This document shows positions 36,722 to 44,965 of a DNA stretch of 64,000 bases, one piece after another (within the stretch, counting starts at the first letter, position 1; each line of letters begins with the position of its first letter). The position numbers and the translations under genes are program-made. The notes under the pieces are model-generated. The model saw only the letters and a list, made by a program, of their open reading frames with translations, was not told where the DNA came from and ran no database searches. Source of the stretch: Paenibacillus wynnii (GTDB lineage: Bacteria; Bacillota; Bacilli; Paenibacillales; Paenibacillaceae); contig NZ_JQCR01000003.1 in NCBI RefSeq assembly GCF_000757885.1, positions 2,542,001 through 2,606,000 of the forward strand. The letters run 5' to 3'.

Positions 36722-37264
36722 CTAAAATTCTTTAAAGTTGTTCAATACATTATTTACAAATTCTGTTTTTAACTCTGTATATGCTTCACGATTATGTTTA
36801 TATTTCTCTGCAAGTTCTTTCTTTAGAATTGAATATTCAACAACTAAATGAGGGTACTTCCTTAAAATGTCTCTAAATAAAATATGCCTTCTTAATTCAT
36901 CACTCTCTTTATTGCATACATATAAATGATGCTCTGGCTTTTCATTCATTTCAGTATTATATGGCACCTTACTGTCTTGCCTTCTAAAAGCCTCTCGATT
37001 CTTAATTCCTAAATCCCCTTCATGTATGTATCCTAATTGGCTTAATTTATTAATCACTTCTGGAAGATCCATCATGGAGTCAATAATAATATCAATATCT
37101 AAAATTGGTTTTGCTGCTAATTTAGGAACAGAAGTGCTTCCAACATGTTCAATCGTGAGGGCTAGACTCTCTAATTGATTAAGTAATATTTCTTCAAGTT
37201 TACGAAACAAGACAGGCCAATCATTATTTGAATCTTCTATGATTACTGATTTTAAATTCTTCAT
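36722..37264 (-). CDS. GrpB-family nucleotidyltransferase-fold protein (copy 1)
   Basis: 180 aa from MKNLKSVI (37264). EHVGSTSVPKLAAKPILDIDI carries the NTase signature GS...D-x-D. KPEHHLYVCNKESDEL and LRRHILFRDIL are typical of the GrpB/UPF0157 family. Function of the family is unknown. Second, nearly identical copy lies in the next cassette. Confidence 0.9.
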   Translation of the reverse strand: MKNLKSVIIEDSNNDWPVLFRKLEEILLNQLESLALTIEHVGSTSVPKLAAKPILDIDIIIDSMMDLPEVINKLSQLGYIHEGDLGIKNREAFRRQDSKVPYNTEMNEKPEHHLYVCNKESDELRRHILFRDILRKYPHLVVEYSILKKELAEKYKHNREAYTELKTEFVNNVLNNFKEF

Positions 37265-37302
37265 TGATAAACCCCCAGAATAATATGTACTTACGAAGAT
37301 TT

Positions 37303-37471
37303 CAGCTAACGTTGTTGTATTCACGAACCCGAGAGGCTTAAGGCAGCGCCAGCTGCCGGGTGGCTCCGCCACTTAGCCTCGCAGGGTTGTCTGCTGAATC
37401 CGCTTCCTCGAAATCCCTCGGGCAGACCAAGGGGCGTTAGCCCCGCAGCGTGAATACGTTGTTAACTGATG
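37303..37471 (-). repeat. attC-like site 10
   Basis: CAGCTAACG left, GTTAACTGATG right. Arms GAACCCGAGAGGCTTAAG / CTTAGCCTCGCAGGGTT, GGCAGC...GCTGCC, GTCTGC / GCAGAC, GGGGCGTTAGCCCC. Confidence 0.93.
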
Positions 37472-37494
37472 TCTTCGTCTTCCTGAGTTACATT

Positions 37495-38037
37495 CTAAAA
37501 TCCTTTAAAGTTGTTCAATACATTATTTACAAATTCTGTTTTTAACTCTGTATATGCTTCACGATTATGTTTATATTTCTCTGCAAGTTCTTTCTTTAGA
37601 ATTGAATATTCAACAACTAAATGAGGGTACTTCCTTAAAATGTCTCTAAATAAAATATGCCTTCTTAATTCATCACTCTCTTTATTGCATACATATAAAT
37701 GATGCTCTGGCTTTTCATTCATTTCAGTATTATATGGCACCTTACTGTCTTGCCTTCTAAAAGCCTCTCGATTCTTAATTCCTAAATCCCCTTCATGTAT
37801 GTATCCTAATTGGCTTAATTTATTAATCACTTCTGGAAGATCCATCATGGAGTCAATAATAATATCAATATCTAAAATTGGTTTTGCTGCTAATTTAGGA
37901 ACAGAAGTGCTTCCAACATGTTCATTCGTGAGGGCTAGACTCTCTAATTGATTAAGTAATATTTCTTCAAGTTTACGAAACAAGACAGGCCAATCATTAT
38001 TTGAATCTTCTATGATTACTGATTTTAAATTCTTCAT
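37495..38037 (-). CDS. GrpB-family nucleotidyltransferase-fold protein (copy 2)
   Basis: Almost the same 180 aa as copy 1 (differences include TNEHVGS against TIEHVGS and NNFKGF against NNFKEF at the end). The flanking leader and attC-like site are duplicated too, so the whole cassette, not only the gene, was copied. Confidence 0.9.
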   Translation of the reverse strand: MKNLKSVIIEDSNNDWPVLFRKLEEILLNQLESLALTNEHVGSTSVPKLAAKPILDIDIIIDSMMDLPEVINKLSQLGYIHEGDLGIKNREAFRRQDSKVPYNTEMNEKPEHHLYVCNKESDELRRHILFRDILRKYPHLVVEYSILKKELAEKYKHNREAYTELKTEFVNNVLNNFKGF

Positions 38038-38075
38038 TGAAAAACCCCCAGAATAATATGTACTTACGAAGATTT

Positions 38076-38230
38076 CAGCTAACGTTTCCGTGTTCACAAC
38101 GTCCCACCGACTTAAGCGGCCGCGATGCGGTTAGTCGGTTCGGATGTGCTCCCGTCAATCACTTCCCCGACTTATCTCCCGGGACGGAGGGGACTTGTCC
38201 CCCGATGCGTGAACACATTGTTAGGCGAAG
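38076..38230 (-). repeat. attC-like site 11
   Basis: CAGCTAACG left, GTTAGGCGAAG right. Inner stem GTGTTCAC / GTGAACAC (compensatory variant). Arms CCGACTTAAG / GTTAGTCGG and CTCCCG / CGGGAC. Confidence 0.92.
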
Positions 38231-38253
38231 TAGTTGCCTTCTCGAATTCACCC

Positions 38254-38910
38254 TCAAAAATGTAGTCCCATTCTCTGAGTTAAAATTATTTGTATCTTGT
38301 TTACTGTCTCTTTAACAAAATAATTCACTTCAACTTCCTTCAGGTATACCGGTACATGATCTTCGGGTACCAAAGTATTGCAGTAAAATTGGGTGATGTT
38401 TTTTATTTGTTGATTGGTTTGCCCTGCTGCAAAAAAAGGTAAGTGTTCTGTAAACCCTTTTATATATTGAAAATCAGTCCAAAAAATATGATCTTGCTTT
38501 TCCTTTAAATATTTAAAATCTAACCAGTACCAGTCTCTCTTAACTAAGTGATTGTATTCGGAAGTGCCAATTATGGCTTGATGCACTTGCTCCTCTTTCT
38601 TTATATTTATTAATTTTATCCATTCCTTATCTGTAATGAGATGAACATAATACCCAAGATAATAGGAGCCCTTCTCTGAAGTAAAATCAATTTTATTTAA
38701 ACTGAATTGTTGATAGAACATTTCAGCATTAATTTCACGATCATTCATAAAATGAGTAACTCGTTTTGGAGGGCTAAATTTTCCATCTTCATTCATTAGC
38801 CCACAATCCGGACCAATATTTCCAATTAAAAAACCCACTTTAGATATATTGAGTCCCCTATTTATAAGTTCTTCCGCAATTCTAAAATGAGTTACCCACG
38901 TCGCCATCAT
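38254..38910 (-). CDS. Zinc-dependent phospholipase C-like protein
   Basis: 218 aa, no signal peptide. ATWVTHFRIAEELI at the start, GNIGPDCG near residue 30, RVTHFMND near 49 and YYLGYYVHLITDKEW near 80 give the spaced His/Asp metal ligands of the Zn_dep_PLPC family. Intracellular members are uncharacterised; lipase activity should not be assumed. Confidence 0.8.
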   Translation of the reverse strand: MMATWVTHFRIAEELINRGLNISKVGFLIGNIGPDCGLMNEDGKFSPPKRVTHFMNDREINAEMFYQQFSLNKIDFTSEKGSYYLGYYVHLITDKEWIKLINIKKEEQVHQAIIGTSEYNHLVKRDWYWLDFKYLKEKQDHIFWTDFQYIKGFTEHLPFFAAGQTNQQIKNITQFYCNTLVPEDHVPVYLKEVEVNYFVKETVNKIQIILTQRMGLHF

Positions 38911-38954
38911 TCATCCTCCTTGAATAAATCTTACAACCACAATTGCAATTATTT

Positions 38955-39080
38955 CGCCTAACGTTCTTGTATTCACGAACCCGCATGGGTTGGGTTGTCT
39001 GCCTGAGCTCACTTCCCTGAATTATCTTCTGGCAGACCCAGGGCCAATGGCCCGCAGCGTGAATACTGTGTTATGCGCTG
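38955..39080 (-). repeat. attC-like site 12
   Basis: CGCCTAACG left, GTTATGCGCTG right. First arm reduced to CCGCATGGGTTGGGTT; GTCTGCC / GGCAGAC and GGGCCAATGGCCC retained. Confidence 0.9.
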
Positions 39081-39109
39081 TACCTGACCTCTTTGAAATA
39101 CCAACACAA

Positions 39110-39559
39110 TCATTGTAAATTAGTAGGTTTATATATTACTTCAAGAGTTTTATAACTTTCTTTATCAAATTTCATTTCAGGTACTTTATATAGCCATCTC
39201 ACTTCTGTACCAATCAATTCATAATTACTATTTATCCATTTACTACAGTCTACTCCAATACGTTGCCATATGACTTGATCATCACTCGTAATGACTTCAG
39301 CAACAATTATGGTACATGATAGATCACAATCATCCGGACACATAAGTACTGGTACTATCTTACGATCATGATTTATATTGAATCTCCGTTGGAAAAACTT
39401 AGCTTCCTCGTCCAAGCTGATCCAATCTATTATTGTAGGGACTAAACCTAAGAAAAGTTCCTCAGGATATAGCTCGTGAAGTATTAGTTCAAGTGGTTTA
39501 TTATCTATTAGAATCACATAATGGTCTTCTTGAATGTATTGACTTTTATTCTTTATCAC
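39110..39559 (-). CDS. Hypothetical protein, 149 aa
   Basis: Soluble, begins MIKNKSQYIQEDHYVILIDNKPLE. Contains PVLMCPDDCDLSCTIIVAE, a Cys-rich turn, and IWQRIGVDCSKWINSNYELIG. Similar single-domain proteins are seen in accessory regions of Bacillales; no named family. Confidence 0.65.
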   Translation of the reverse strand: MIKNKSQYIQEDHYVILIDNKPLELILHELYPEELFLGLVPTIIDWISLDEEAKFFQRRFNINHDRKIVPVLMCPDDCDLSCTIIVAEVITSDDQVIWQRIGVDCSKWINSNYELIGTEVRWLYKVPEMKFDKESYKTLEVIYKPTNLQ

Positions 39560-39615
39560 TGTTATTTGATTTATGTTCCATCACTCTTTCATATTTAATT
39601 TGTTAAACAGGTATT

Positions 39616-39774
39616 GCGCATAACGTCACGAACCCTCACTGGCTTAAGGGGCGCCAGCCCCTGGTCCGACGGACTTAGCTAGTGCAGGGTTGTCTGCTGA
39701 GTCCGCTTCTTCGAATATCCTCTTGCAGACCAAGGGTCGTTAGGCCCGCAGCGTGAATATTTTGTTATCCGAAG
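39616..39774 (-). repeat. attC-like site 13
   Basis: GCGCATAACGTCACGAACC left (spacer shortened), GTTATCCGAAG right. Arms CCTCACTGGCTTAAG / CTTAGCTAGTGCAGGG. Confidence 0.88.
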
Positions 39775-39838
39775 TTCATGTCTTCTCAGAGTTTCCATAC
39801 AAATGATCTATAAATTTTAAATATATATTCCATCCGAA

Positions 39839-40093
39839 CTACAATCCATAGAATCCGAGTATTAACTTTATATTGCTTCTATTCTTTGTTGTGATTTTCA
39901 TACCTTCTCTTGAGTCAATCACTAACACTTTCCTGCCAATCCATATTCTTAAATATATCGATTTTAATACAAATGGTTTAATAAATCCCTTAATCTCTCT
40001 TTCAGTACCATCTTCTTCTTCAATTTCCGTTCTAATGAACCACGTGTTTCCAAAACCAATTTCTATATATTTCTTCAGCGAGATCTCCCCCAA
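39839..40093 (-). CDS. DUF3977-like small protein
   Basis: 84 aa. KKYIEIGFGNTWFIRTE and YLRIWIGRKVLVIDSREGMK match the DUF3977 pattern as I remember it. Beta-rich, soluble. Function unknown. Confidence 0.7.
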   Translation of the reverse strand: MGEISLKKYIEIGFGNTWFIRTEIEEEDGTEREIKGFIKPFVLKSIYLRIWIGRKVLVIDSREGMKITTKNRSNIKLILGFYGL

Positions 40094-40154
40094 GAATCAC
40101 ACTTTGTTGTTAGGCTCTTTATATTACGTTTTAATACACGTCTTACATGAATTT

Positions 40155-40317
40155 TGGATAACGTTTGGCATTCCTGACGTTCAAACAGCTTAAGTGATCA
40201 TAGGGAACGCGGCGTTAGACTTAGCTGGTTGAATGTATCGCCTGAATAAACCCCTTGGAAATCCTTCTAAGCGATCAAGGGCGAATGCCCGCAGTAGGAA
40301 TGCTGTGTTATCCGATG
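40155..40317 (-). repeat. attC-like site 14
   Basis: TGGATAACG left, GTTATCCGATG right. Inner stem GCATTCCTG / CAGTAGGAATGC; arms TCAAACAGCTTAAG / CTTAGCTGGTTGAA and ATCGCC / GCGATC. Confidence 0.92.
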
Positions 40318-40399
40318 TTAACGACCCCTTTGAATCACTCAAAAAAATGTTTCTTCGCCTTTCTAAGGTTGTATAATATATTCTGTTAGTATTTTCGGA

Positions 40400-40831
40400 T
40401 TATAAATTCTTTTGAAGTAATACTTCTTCCTGTCTATAATATCTTGATCTTTCATATGTCTTTATAGCAATTTCATTTTTTTTGCCTGTTAGAACCTTTA
40501 CACTGGTAACACCTCGTACTCTAAGTTCTTCCTCTAAAAAAGCAATTAATAAAGTTCCCAATCCTCTTCCCCGAGCTACTTCTGTAATATACAATTCTGT
40601 AACTTCCCCTTGGAGACCACGATAACAAAACGATTTACAATATTGAGCACAAGCAAATCCAACTGGCAGATCGTCCATGACAGCCAAAGCAATCAGTTCA
40701 TTAGTTATAGTAAGATTACCTTTCACTTCATCTATGGACATTCCTACTCCATTAAAAGCATCATTGAGCATAACAAGGTCGGCTGCATCATTTGTGTTCG
40801 CCCATCGAATATTAATCTTCTTTTCTTTCAT
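40400..40831 (-). CDS. GNAT-family N-acetyltransferase
   Basis: 143 aa from MKEKKINIRWAN (40831). ELYITEVARGRGLGTLLIAFLEEELR is the acetyl-CoA loop and IKTYERSRYYRQEEVLLQK the C-terminal part. Similar in plan to AAC(6')-like and RimI-like GNATs; substrate open. Confidence 0.85.
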   Translation of the reverse strand: MKEKKINIRWANTNDAADLVMLNDAFNGVGMSIDEVKGNLTITNELIALAVMDDLPVGFACAQYCKSFCYRGLQGEVTELYITEVARGRGLGTLLIAFLEEELRVRGVTSVKVLTGKKNEIAIKTYERSRYYRQEEVLLQKNL

Positions 40832-40901
40832 AGCGCGGGCCTCCAATAATACTAGAGTTACAGATCTACTAAGTTTTTAATGGATTTATTTTCGTTAATT
40901 T

Positions 40902-41070
40902 CGGATAACGTTGTTGTATCTACGAACCTGAGAGGCTTAAGGCAGCTTGCTGCCGGGTGGCTTTGCCACTTAGCCTCGCAGGGTTGTCTGCCTGTCTTCA
41001 CTCCCTCGAGTTATCCTCTAGCAGACCAAGGGACGAACGTCCCGCAGCGTAGATACGTTGTTAGATGATG
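40902..41070 (-). repeat. attC-like site 15
   Basis: CGGATAACG left, GTTAGATGATG right. Inner stem GTATCTACG / CGTAGATAC is a matched variant of GTATTCACG / CGTGAATAC. Confidence 0.93.
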
Positions 41071-41090
41071 TATGCCTCTTCTTTGAAATA

Positions 41091-41561
41091 CTAAACATCT
41101 TGTTTAATTTCATATTCTTTAATTAATATCCTATTTAGTAATTGAATATTTAAGATAGCCTTTATTATCATATAAACAACGATTCCTCCTGAACTATTCA
41201 TTATTACATCATCAATATCCAAACTGCCATATCCAGAATAGTATTGGAAGGTCTCTATAGTCAAATTAATACCAATGAGAAATACAATAAAATTCTTGAA
41301 TTTTCTAAATCGTTTATGTAGTACTGGTAACAGTACTCCTAAGGGCATAAGCATCATAAAATTTCCCATGAGATTCATAAACCAAGTATTAAAATTATAA
41401 TCGTCCTTATTATTTATATACTGTTTAATCGAATCAAATGGAATTAGATTAAACGATCTATGCGCAGGATAATATGCTCTATCTAAAACCAAATATTTAT
41501 AAAGAACTAGAAGATATAAAATGAGTAGTATCCAGCAACACATTTTGATAACAAATTTCAT
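41091..41561 (-). CDS. VanZ-family membrane protein
   Basis: 156 aa from MKFVIKMCCWIL (41561). About four helices. RSFNLIPFDSIKQYI, GNFMMLMPLGVLLPVL, and LTIETFQYY...SLDIDDVIMNSSGG are the VanZ motifs. Some VanZ proteins affect teicoplanin or lipid-linked antibiotic tolerance; here that is not established. Confidence 0.88.
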   Translation of the reverse strand: MKFVIKMCCWILLILYLLVLYKYLVLDRAYYPAHRSFNLIPFDSIKQYINNKDDYNFNTWFMNLMGNFMMLMPLGVLLPVLHKRFRKFKNFIVFLIGINLTIETFQYYSGYGSLDIDDVIMNSSGGIVVYMIIKAILNIQLLNRILIKEYEIKQDV

Positions 41562-41601
41562 TTTTATGGGTCCTTTCAATTTTTTAGCACTAGGCATGTT
41601 T

Positions 41602-41800
41602 CATCTAACGTTATTGTATTCACGACGTCCCACCACCTTAAGCCACGAAGTGGCGGCCGCGACGCGGTTAGGTGGTGCGGATGTGTCCGGCTGATTCTGC
41701 TTCCTCGTATGCTGAAATGCCTCATCGAAATGCATCTGACTCCTGCCGGACCGAGGGGCGATGGAATCGTCCCGATGCGTGAATATGGTGTTAGATGATG
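41602..41800 (-). repeat. attC-like site 16
   Basis: CATCTAACG left, GTTAGATGATG right; the longest site (199 bp). Arms CCCACCACCTTAAG / GTTAGGTGGTG, GTCCGGC / GCCGGAC. Confidence 0.93.
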
Positions 41801-41817
41801 GGGCTGACTCCCTCGAT

Positions 41818-42216
41818 TTACATTCTAGTTGTATTATCATTCCACAATTTGTCTACTAACTTATTTTCGATGATGTGAGATACAACAATGCTTAAAACTA
41901 TTAATATTGAAACAATAACTTTGATACTTGTATCTTCTGTACTTCTCATAAAAACGATCGCACAAATCAAAATAGTGAGTATTGTTAAAGATAGTGTTGG
42001 AATCATCCTCGAGCGACTATTTCTTCTAACAGGTTTTCTAATAAATGTACCTATTAATGAACCGATACAAGCACCAATAAAGACAGGAATAATAAACTTA
42101 ACACCACTATAGTAAAGGCTTCCCATCATTATTACATATACTAATATGATATGAATTGAACTTAGAAATCTATATCTTAATAATGATGATTTTGAGAATG
42201 TTTTATTTTCTTCCAT
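41818..42216 (-). CDS. Four-TM membrane protein, unknown family
   Basis: 132 aa from MEENKTFSKSSLL (42216). Four hydrophobic segments separated by short loops with FIRKPVRRNSRSR between the second and third. The in-frame GTG upstream lies within site 17 and is rejected. Confidence 0.65.
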   Translation of the reverse strand: MEENKTFSKSSLLRYRFLSSIHIILVYVIMMGSLYYSGVKFIIPVFIGACIGSLIGTFIRKPVRRNSRSRMIPTLSLTILTILICAIVFMRSTEDTSIKVIVSILIVLSIVVSHIIENKLVDKLWNDNTTRM

Positions 42217-42230
42217 TTTTTCAGCCCTTT

Positions 42231-42423
42231 CATCTAACGTTACTGTATTCACGACGTCCTTCCACCTTAAGCCCGGAGGGCGGCCGCGATGCGGTTAGGT
42301 GGTGGGAGGTGTCCGGCTGATTCCGCTTCTTCGCAACTGCCAATTGCATCTTCGAATCTACATCTTACTCCCGGCGGACCGAGGGCCGAATGGCCCGATG
42401 CGTGAATATGGTGTTAGCTGATG
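42231..42423 (-). repeat. attC-like site 17
   Basis: CATCTAACG left, GTTAGCTGATG right. Arms TTCCACCTTAAG / GTTAGGTGG, GTCCGGC / GGCGGAC, GGGCCGAATGGCCC. Confidence 0.93.
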
Positions 42424-42458
42424 TGCGACCTTCTCGAATCAACTTTCAAGAAAATTGT

Positions 42459-42845
42459 TTAGTGTACTGCGAGTCCTTGCGTATATTCTCTTCTCTGTGT
42501 AGTTACGTCCTTTATCCAGTTTGTCAAATCAGTTTTGCTAATAAATATTTCGTTATTAATTTTGAAATATGGAAACATCTCACCTGTAAATGATCCTATC
42601 GTATTTAATGTATTTTGTTCCGATTGTATTATATATGTTACTTGTTCTTCTGTAAGGTTAAGATACTCAGCTGCTTGTTTAATGTTAAGTAAAGGTGAGT
42701 TAATTAATTTCTCTTGTCCTTCTGCAATATTTAATTCCTGTTTAGTTTCCGTTACATCTTTCGTTGAAATTATCAAACAACCTATGATTAATGAAGCGCC
42801 AATTATTAAACTACATATAATGCTTGTTATATGTGTAGCCTTCAT
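42459..42845 (-). CDS. Membrane-anchored HTH (excisionase-type) protein
   Basis: 128 aa. One N-terminal helix (SIICSLIIGASLIIGCLI), then LLNIKQAAEYLNLTEEQVTYII and EIFISKTDLTNWIKD, a winged-HTH of the MerR/excisionase (HTH_17) type. Membrane tethering makes a classical DNA-binding role uncertain. Confidence 0.7.
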   Translation of the reverse strand: MKATHITSIICSLIIGASLIIGCLIISTKDVTETKQELNIAEGQEKLINSPLLNIKQAAEYLNLTEEQVTYIIQSEQNTLNTIGSFTGEMFPYFKINNEIFISKTDLTNWIKDVTTQRREYTQGLAVH

Positions 42846-42906
42846 GATTCACTCTCCTACGTTTAATTCTTCTTTTATATGTTTTGTAAATTGTTCTGTC
42901 GCATTT

Positions 42907-43074
42907 CAGCTAACGTTGTTGTATTCACGAACCCGAGAGGCTTAAGGCAGCGTAAGCTGCCGGGTGGCTCCGCCACTTAGCCTCGCAGGGTTGTCTGCTG
43001 ATTCCGCTTCCCAGAAATGCCTCAGCAGACCAAGGGCCGTCAGGCCCGACGCGTGAATATGGTGTTAGCTGATG
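42907..43074 (-). repeat. attC-like site 18
   Basis: CAGCTAACG left, GTTAGCTGATG right. Arms GAGAGGCTTAAG / CTTAGCCTC, GGCAGC / GCTGCC, GTGGCTCCGCCAC, GTCTGCTGA / TCAGCAGAC, GGGCCGTCAGGCCC. A textbook example of the fold. Confidence 0.95.
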
Positions 43075-43109
43075 TACCCTCTTCCTCGAAAATACATGGA
43101 TGAAGATCA

Positions 43110-43138
43110 TTTACATCCCACAATAATGGTAATATAAT
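43110..43138 (+). promoter_or_regulatory. Consensus sigma-A promoter of the TIR gene
   Basis: TTTACA (43110-43115), 17-bp spacer, TATAAT (43133-43138), about 30 bp before the ATG. It is the clearest promoter in the array and sits inside the cassette. Confidence 0.88.
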
Positions 43139-43167
43139 GAAATAAAAACAACAAAAGGTGACGTATT

Positions 43168-44007
43168 ATGACAAGTAGATTAAGCAAAGATTATGTTTGG
43201 GAATGTGATTATGGTGTAAGAAAACCAATCATACCAGTGCTAACAAAACTTATGGAAGAACAAGATGCTTCATCACTTCAGATGATCAATGTTTTTACTA
43301 ATTCTAATCCTTATTGCTTAGAATTCTTCATAGTAATAGGTTACGATGATCCACTTGAGGGTCATATTAACACAATGAAAGATTTAATGTTAAATGCTGG
43401 ACTTCGTTATAGGCCTGACATTACTATGGACGAATTATTTACAGAAATGGGAAATAGACGTTTTAATAGCATTAACCTATTGGACGACATACCAATTGAG
43501 GATCAAATTAATCATTTATTTATATTTCCTGAAAAAGGCGAACTTGAAAACAATGGTTACAAGTTTAGTGCTGCACTAGGAAATCAGTTACCAATATTCT
43601 TAAGTCATGCTTCAAAAGACAAATCAGAAATCGAAGATCTTATACCTTATTTAAATGCTGCTGGTTTACCCGTGTGGTTTGATAAAATAAACATTGATTA
43701 TGGTGAATCCATAACAAAAGCTATTCAAAGGGGAATCAAAAAATCAGCTGCGGTTATTTTCTGGATAACAAACGATTTTCTTGATTCCAATTGGTGTGAT
43801 ACCGAATTAACAAATTTTCTAAACAGATATTCATCTAAAAAAGACGTCCTTATCATTTCAGTTGTAAGTAATGACGTCAGCCGTGATAAACTTGAACTTT
43901 TCTTGACTGATTTGAAGTACTTAGTCCGCGAGAATGAAGCTCATCTAGAAACAGTCGCAAAAGAAATTGTTCCTACTTTGAAACGATACATAGATAATAT
44001 TAGGTAG
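43168..44007 (+). CDS. TIR-domain protein, candidate phage-defence effector
   Basis: 279 aa, opposite in direction to nearly all other cassette genes. The N-terminal ~140 residues are unrecognised (WECDYGVRKPIIPVLTKLM...). From residue ~143 a TIR domain: LPIFLSHASKDKSEIEDL, VWFDKINIDYGESITKAI, AAVIFWITNDFLDSNWCDTE; the WCDTE element holds the Glu usually needed for NAD+ cleavage. Many prokaryotic TIR proteins act in abortive phage defence. It has its own promoter, AAAGGTG ribosome site and terminator. Confidence 0.85.
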   Translation: MTSRLSKDYVWECDYGVRKPIIPVLTKLMEEQDASSLQMINVFTNSNPYCLEFFIVIGYDDPLEGHINTMKDLMLNAGLRYRPDITMDELFTEMGNRRFNSINLLDDIPIEDQINHLFIFPEKGELENNGYKFSAALGNQLPIFLSHASKDKSEIEDLIPYLNAAGLPVWFDKINIDYGESITKAIQRGIKKSAAVIFWITNDFLDSNWCDTELTNFLNRYSSKKDVLIISVVSNDVSRDKLELFLTDLKYLVRENEAHLETVAKEIVPTLKRYIDNIR

Positions 44008-44015
44008 TTTAATTA

Positions 44016-44060
44016 TAACTTACTGAAGTTATATCATCTTCAGTAAGTTATTTATTTATA
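44016..44060 (+). terminator. Terminator of the TIR gene
   Basis: Perfect 13-bp stem TAACTTACTGAAG / CTTCAGTAAGTTA with a 9-base loop, followed by TTTATTTATATTT. It lies inside the cassette and would stop the plus-strand transcript before site 19. Confidence 0.9.
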
Positions 44061-44081
44061 TTTAGGAAATTTAGGGTATTT

Positions 44082-44249
44082 CAGCTAACGTTTCCGTGTT
44101 CACGACGTCCCACCACCTTAAGGATGCGTAGCAGCCGGCCGCGATGCGGTTAGGTGGTGCGGATGTGTCCCGGCAATTACTTCCTCGACTTATTCTTCCG
44201 GGACCGAGGCGGCTTGTCCGCCGATGCGTGAACACATTGTTATAAGATG
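44082..44249 (-). repeat. attC-like site 19
   Basis: CAGCTAACG left, GTTATAAGATG right. Inner stem GTGTTCACG / CGTGAACAC. Arms CCCACCACCTTAAG / GTTAGGTGGTG and GTCCCGG / CCGGGAC. Confidence 0.93.
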
Positions 44250-44284
44250 CCTACGCCTTCTTCGAATTACTTTCATAATTGCTT

Positions 44285-44704
44285 CTATAAGTCTTTTTTC
44301 ATGTAATAATGCGTATGTCTACCAGCATTCTCAATCATGCCATATACTTCAAATCCTTCTTTCCTGTAAAAGTCTAGTGCTTGAAAACTAAGGGTATCAA
44401 CTTTCATAAAATCACATTGTTTTACTCTTGCGATTCTTTCAGCCTCTCGCATTAGTTTTTTGCCATAACCTTGTCCTCGGTATTCAGGCCCCACATATAA
44501 ATATTGAATTTCAAGCCAGTTCCAACAAACCTCTCCAAGAACACCACCACAAACAAGACCATCTTCATCTTGGAGAAACATATGTATCTCTTGATATCTC
44601 CCCTTGAGATCATCAGGGAAATGCTTCATATTATACTCAAACATTTTGTCTCTTACATAATTCTTCAATTCATTATTGTTCTCGTTAATGATCTGTAATG
44701 TCAT
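44285..44704 (-). CDS. GNAT-family N-acetyltransferase
   Basis: 139 aa. YLYVGPEYRGQGYGKKLMREAERIAR near residue 70, then LSFQALDFYRKEGFEVYGMI. Compact GNAT resembling YjaB/HPA2-like members. Confidence 0.88.
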   Translation of the reverse strand: MTLQIINENNNELKNYVRDKMFEYNMKHFPDDLKGRYQEIHMFLQDEDGLVCGGVLGEVCWNWLEIQYLYVGPEYRGQGYGKKLMREAERIARVKQCDFMKVDTLSFQALDFYRKEGFEVYGMIENAGRHTHYYMKKDL

Positions 44705-44770
44705 TTTATATTCTCCTTCATTCGGGATTGAGATCCCGACAACAATGGTTTAGTGCACTTGCGTAGGTTT

Positions 44771-44941
44771 CATATAACGTTCCCGCATTCCCGACGTCCC
44801 ACCACCTTAAGGGGCGCAAGCCCCGGCCGCGATGCGGTTAGGTGGTGCGGATGTGTGCCTGATTCCACTACCCCGACTTCACTTCCTGGCGACCGAGGGA
44901 CAACTTGTTGGCCCGATGCGGTAATGCATTGTTATGTGAAG
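44771..44941 (-). repeat. attC-like site 20
   Basis: CATATAACG left, GTTATGTGAAG right. Inner stem GCATTCCCG / CGGTAATGC. Arms CCCACCACCTTAAG / GTTAGGTGGTG. Confidence 0.9.
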
Positions 44942-44965
44942 TACCATGGCTTCTATGAAATACTT

